Shown here one piece after another: positions 63,643 to 64,000 of a DNA stretch of 64,000 nt (positions within the stretch are counted from its first letter, which is position 1; every line of letters begins with the position of its first letter). The position numbers were made by a program, and so were the translations under genes. The notes below the pieces were generated by a model. That model ran no database searches. It worked only from the letters and a program-made list of their open reading frames with translations, and had not been told where the DNA came from. The stretch spans positions 434,001 to 498,000 of the forward strand of contig NC_018000.1 in the NCBI RefSeq assembly GCF_000265205.3, read 5' to 3'. This stretch comes from Sinorhizobium fredii USDA 257. GTDB taxonomy: Bacteria; Pseudomonadota; Alphaproteobacteria; Rhizobiales; Rhizobiaceae.

Positions 63643-64000
63643 ACCCTGCAGCGCTGCCAGGTGGCGCACAGAACTTTGGAAACCGCCGCCTTGATGCCTT
63701 CGTGGGCATCGGAAACGACGAGCCTGACGCCGCGCAGGCCACGCCGAGTTAGCTTGCGCAGGAACTCTGTCCAGATCGGCTCGGCTTCCGATGTGCCGAC
63801 CTCCATGCCCAGCACCTCGCGCCGGCCGTCCGTGTTGACGCCGACGGCGATGATCACAGCGACGGAGACGATGCGGCCGCCGCGGCGCACCTTCAGGTAG
63901 GTGGCATCGACCCACAGATATGGCCAGTCGCCCTCGATCGGCCGGTCGAGAAAGGCCTTCACCTTGCCGTCGATCTCCTCGCAGAGCCGGCTGACCTGGC
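63643..64000 (-). pseudogene. IS256-family transposase, N-terminal/middle part (incomplete)
   Basis: The minus strand reads GDWPYLWVDATYLKVRRGGR, with the first catalytic Asp, then VLGMEVGTSEAEPIWTEFLR and VRLVVSDAHEGIKAAVSKVL with the second Asp, up to TWQRCRV, where the IS1182-type element begins. The 5' end of the gene is beyond base 64000. Confidence 0.8.

Larger units (their letters stand above)
61618..64000 (-). mobile_element. IS256-family element, interrupted and cut by the window edge
   Basis: The right end is judged to lie near 61618 (GATCGTGCCCACTGGAGTGG), about 70 bp after the transposase stop. The transposase runs leftward-to-rightward on the minus strand and is split by an IS1182-type element at 62146-63642. 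The left part continues beyond base 64000, so its left end and target duplication cannot be seen. Confidence 0.75.

Overview
The window looks like a rhizobial (alphaproteobacterial, probably Sinorhizobium/Ensifer-like) replicon. The evidence is a NepR-type anti-sigma factor, several EcfG/RpoE2-type promoters (GGAAC-N16/17-CGTT), DUF1328, CsbD, CHRD and GFA small proteins, and IS5, IS701, IS256 and IS1182 elements of kinds common in these bacteria. The genus is inferred from gene content only.

1-29.4 kb is accessory or stress-related DNA. It holds NepR, a glycine-zipper lipoprotein, a DadA-like oxidase, two IS elements sharing a CTAG target and a 172-bp MITE-like element (3.4-5.9 kb). These are followed by MgtC, a fumarylacetoacetase-fold enzyme, a 985-residue RTX protein, a DUF899 pair, a regulator next to a beta-propeller gene, a cyclase-TolB-TPR protein, a cytochrome P460/cupredoxin operon, a glycogen-debranching-like enzyme, an SDR, and small CsbD, CHRD and VOC proteins. 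EcfG-type promoters precede several of these genes, so much of the region may belong to the general stress response.

29.37 kb marks the left edge of an integrated element. The 3' 43 nt of a tRNA-Gln(CTG) gene (minus strand) abut a tyrosine recombinase. An excisionase-like protein, a toprim primase-like protein, a RepA-type helicase and an iteron-like repeat cluster follow. The intact tRNA should lie to the right, beyond the window.

36.7-61.3 kb is the main system: a full Dpd locus (7-deazaguanine DNA modification and restriction). On the plus strand, dpdE-F-G-H-I-J-K-D form a tightly overlapping block of helicases, AAA+ and PLD-like proteins, the restriction arm. On the minus strand, dpdC, a dpdB-type gene, dpdA, a second dpdB-type gene, queE, queD, queC and a YhhQ-type queuosine-precursor transporter form the modification arm. 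QueD, QueE and QueC make preQ0; the DpdA transglycosylase with DpdB inserts it into DNA; DpdC converts it to the amido form; the other Dpd proteins act on unmodified DNA. The two arms converge at 54.3-54.5 kb.

61.6-64 kb is an IS256-family element split by an IS1182-family element and cut off by the window edge.
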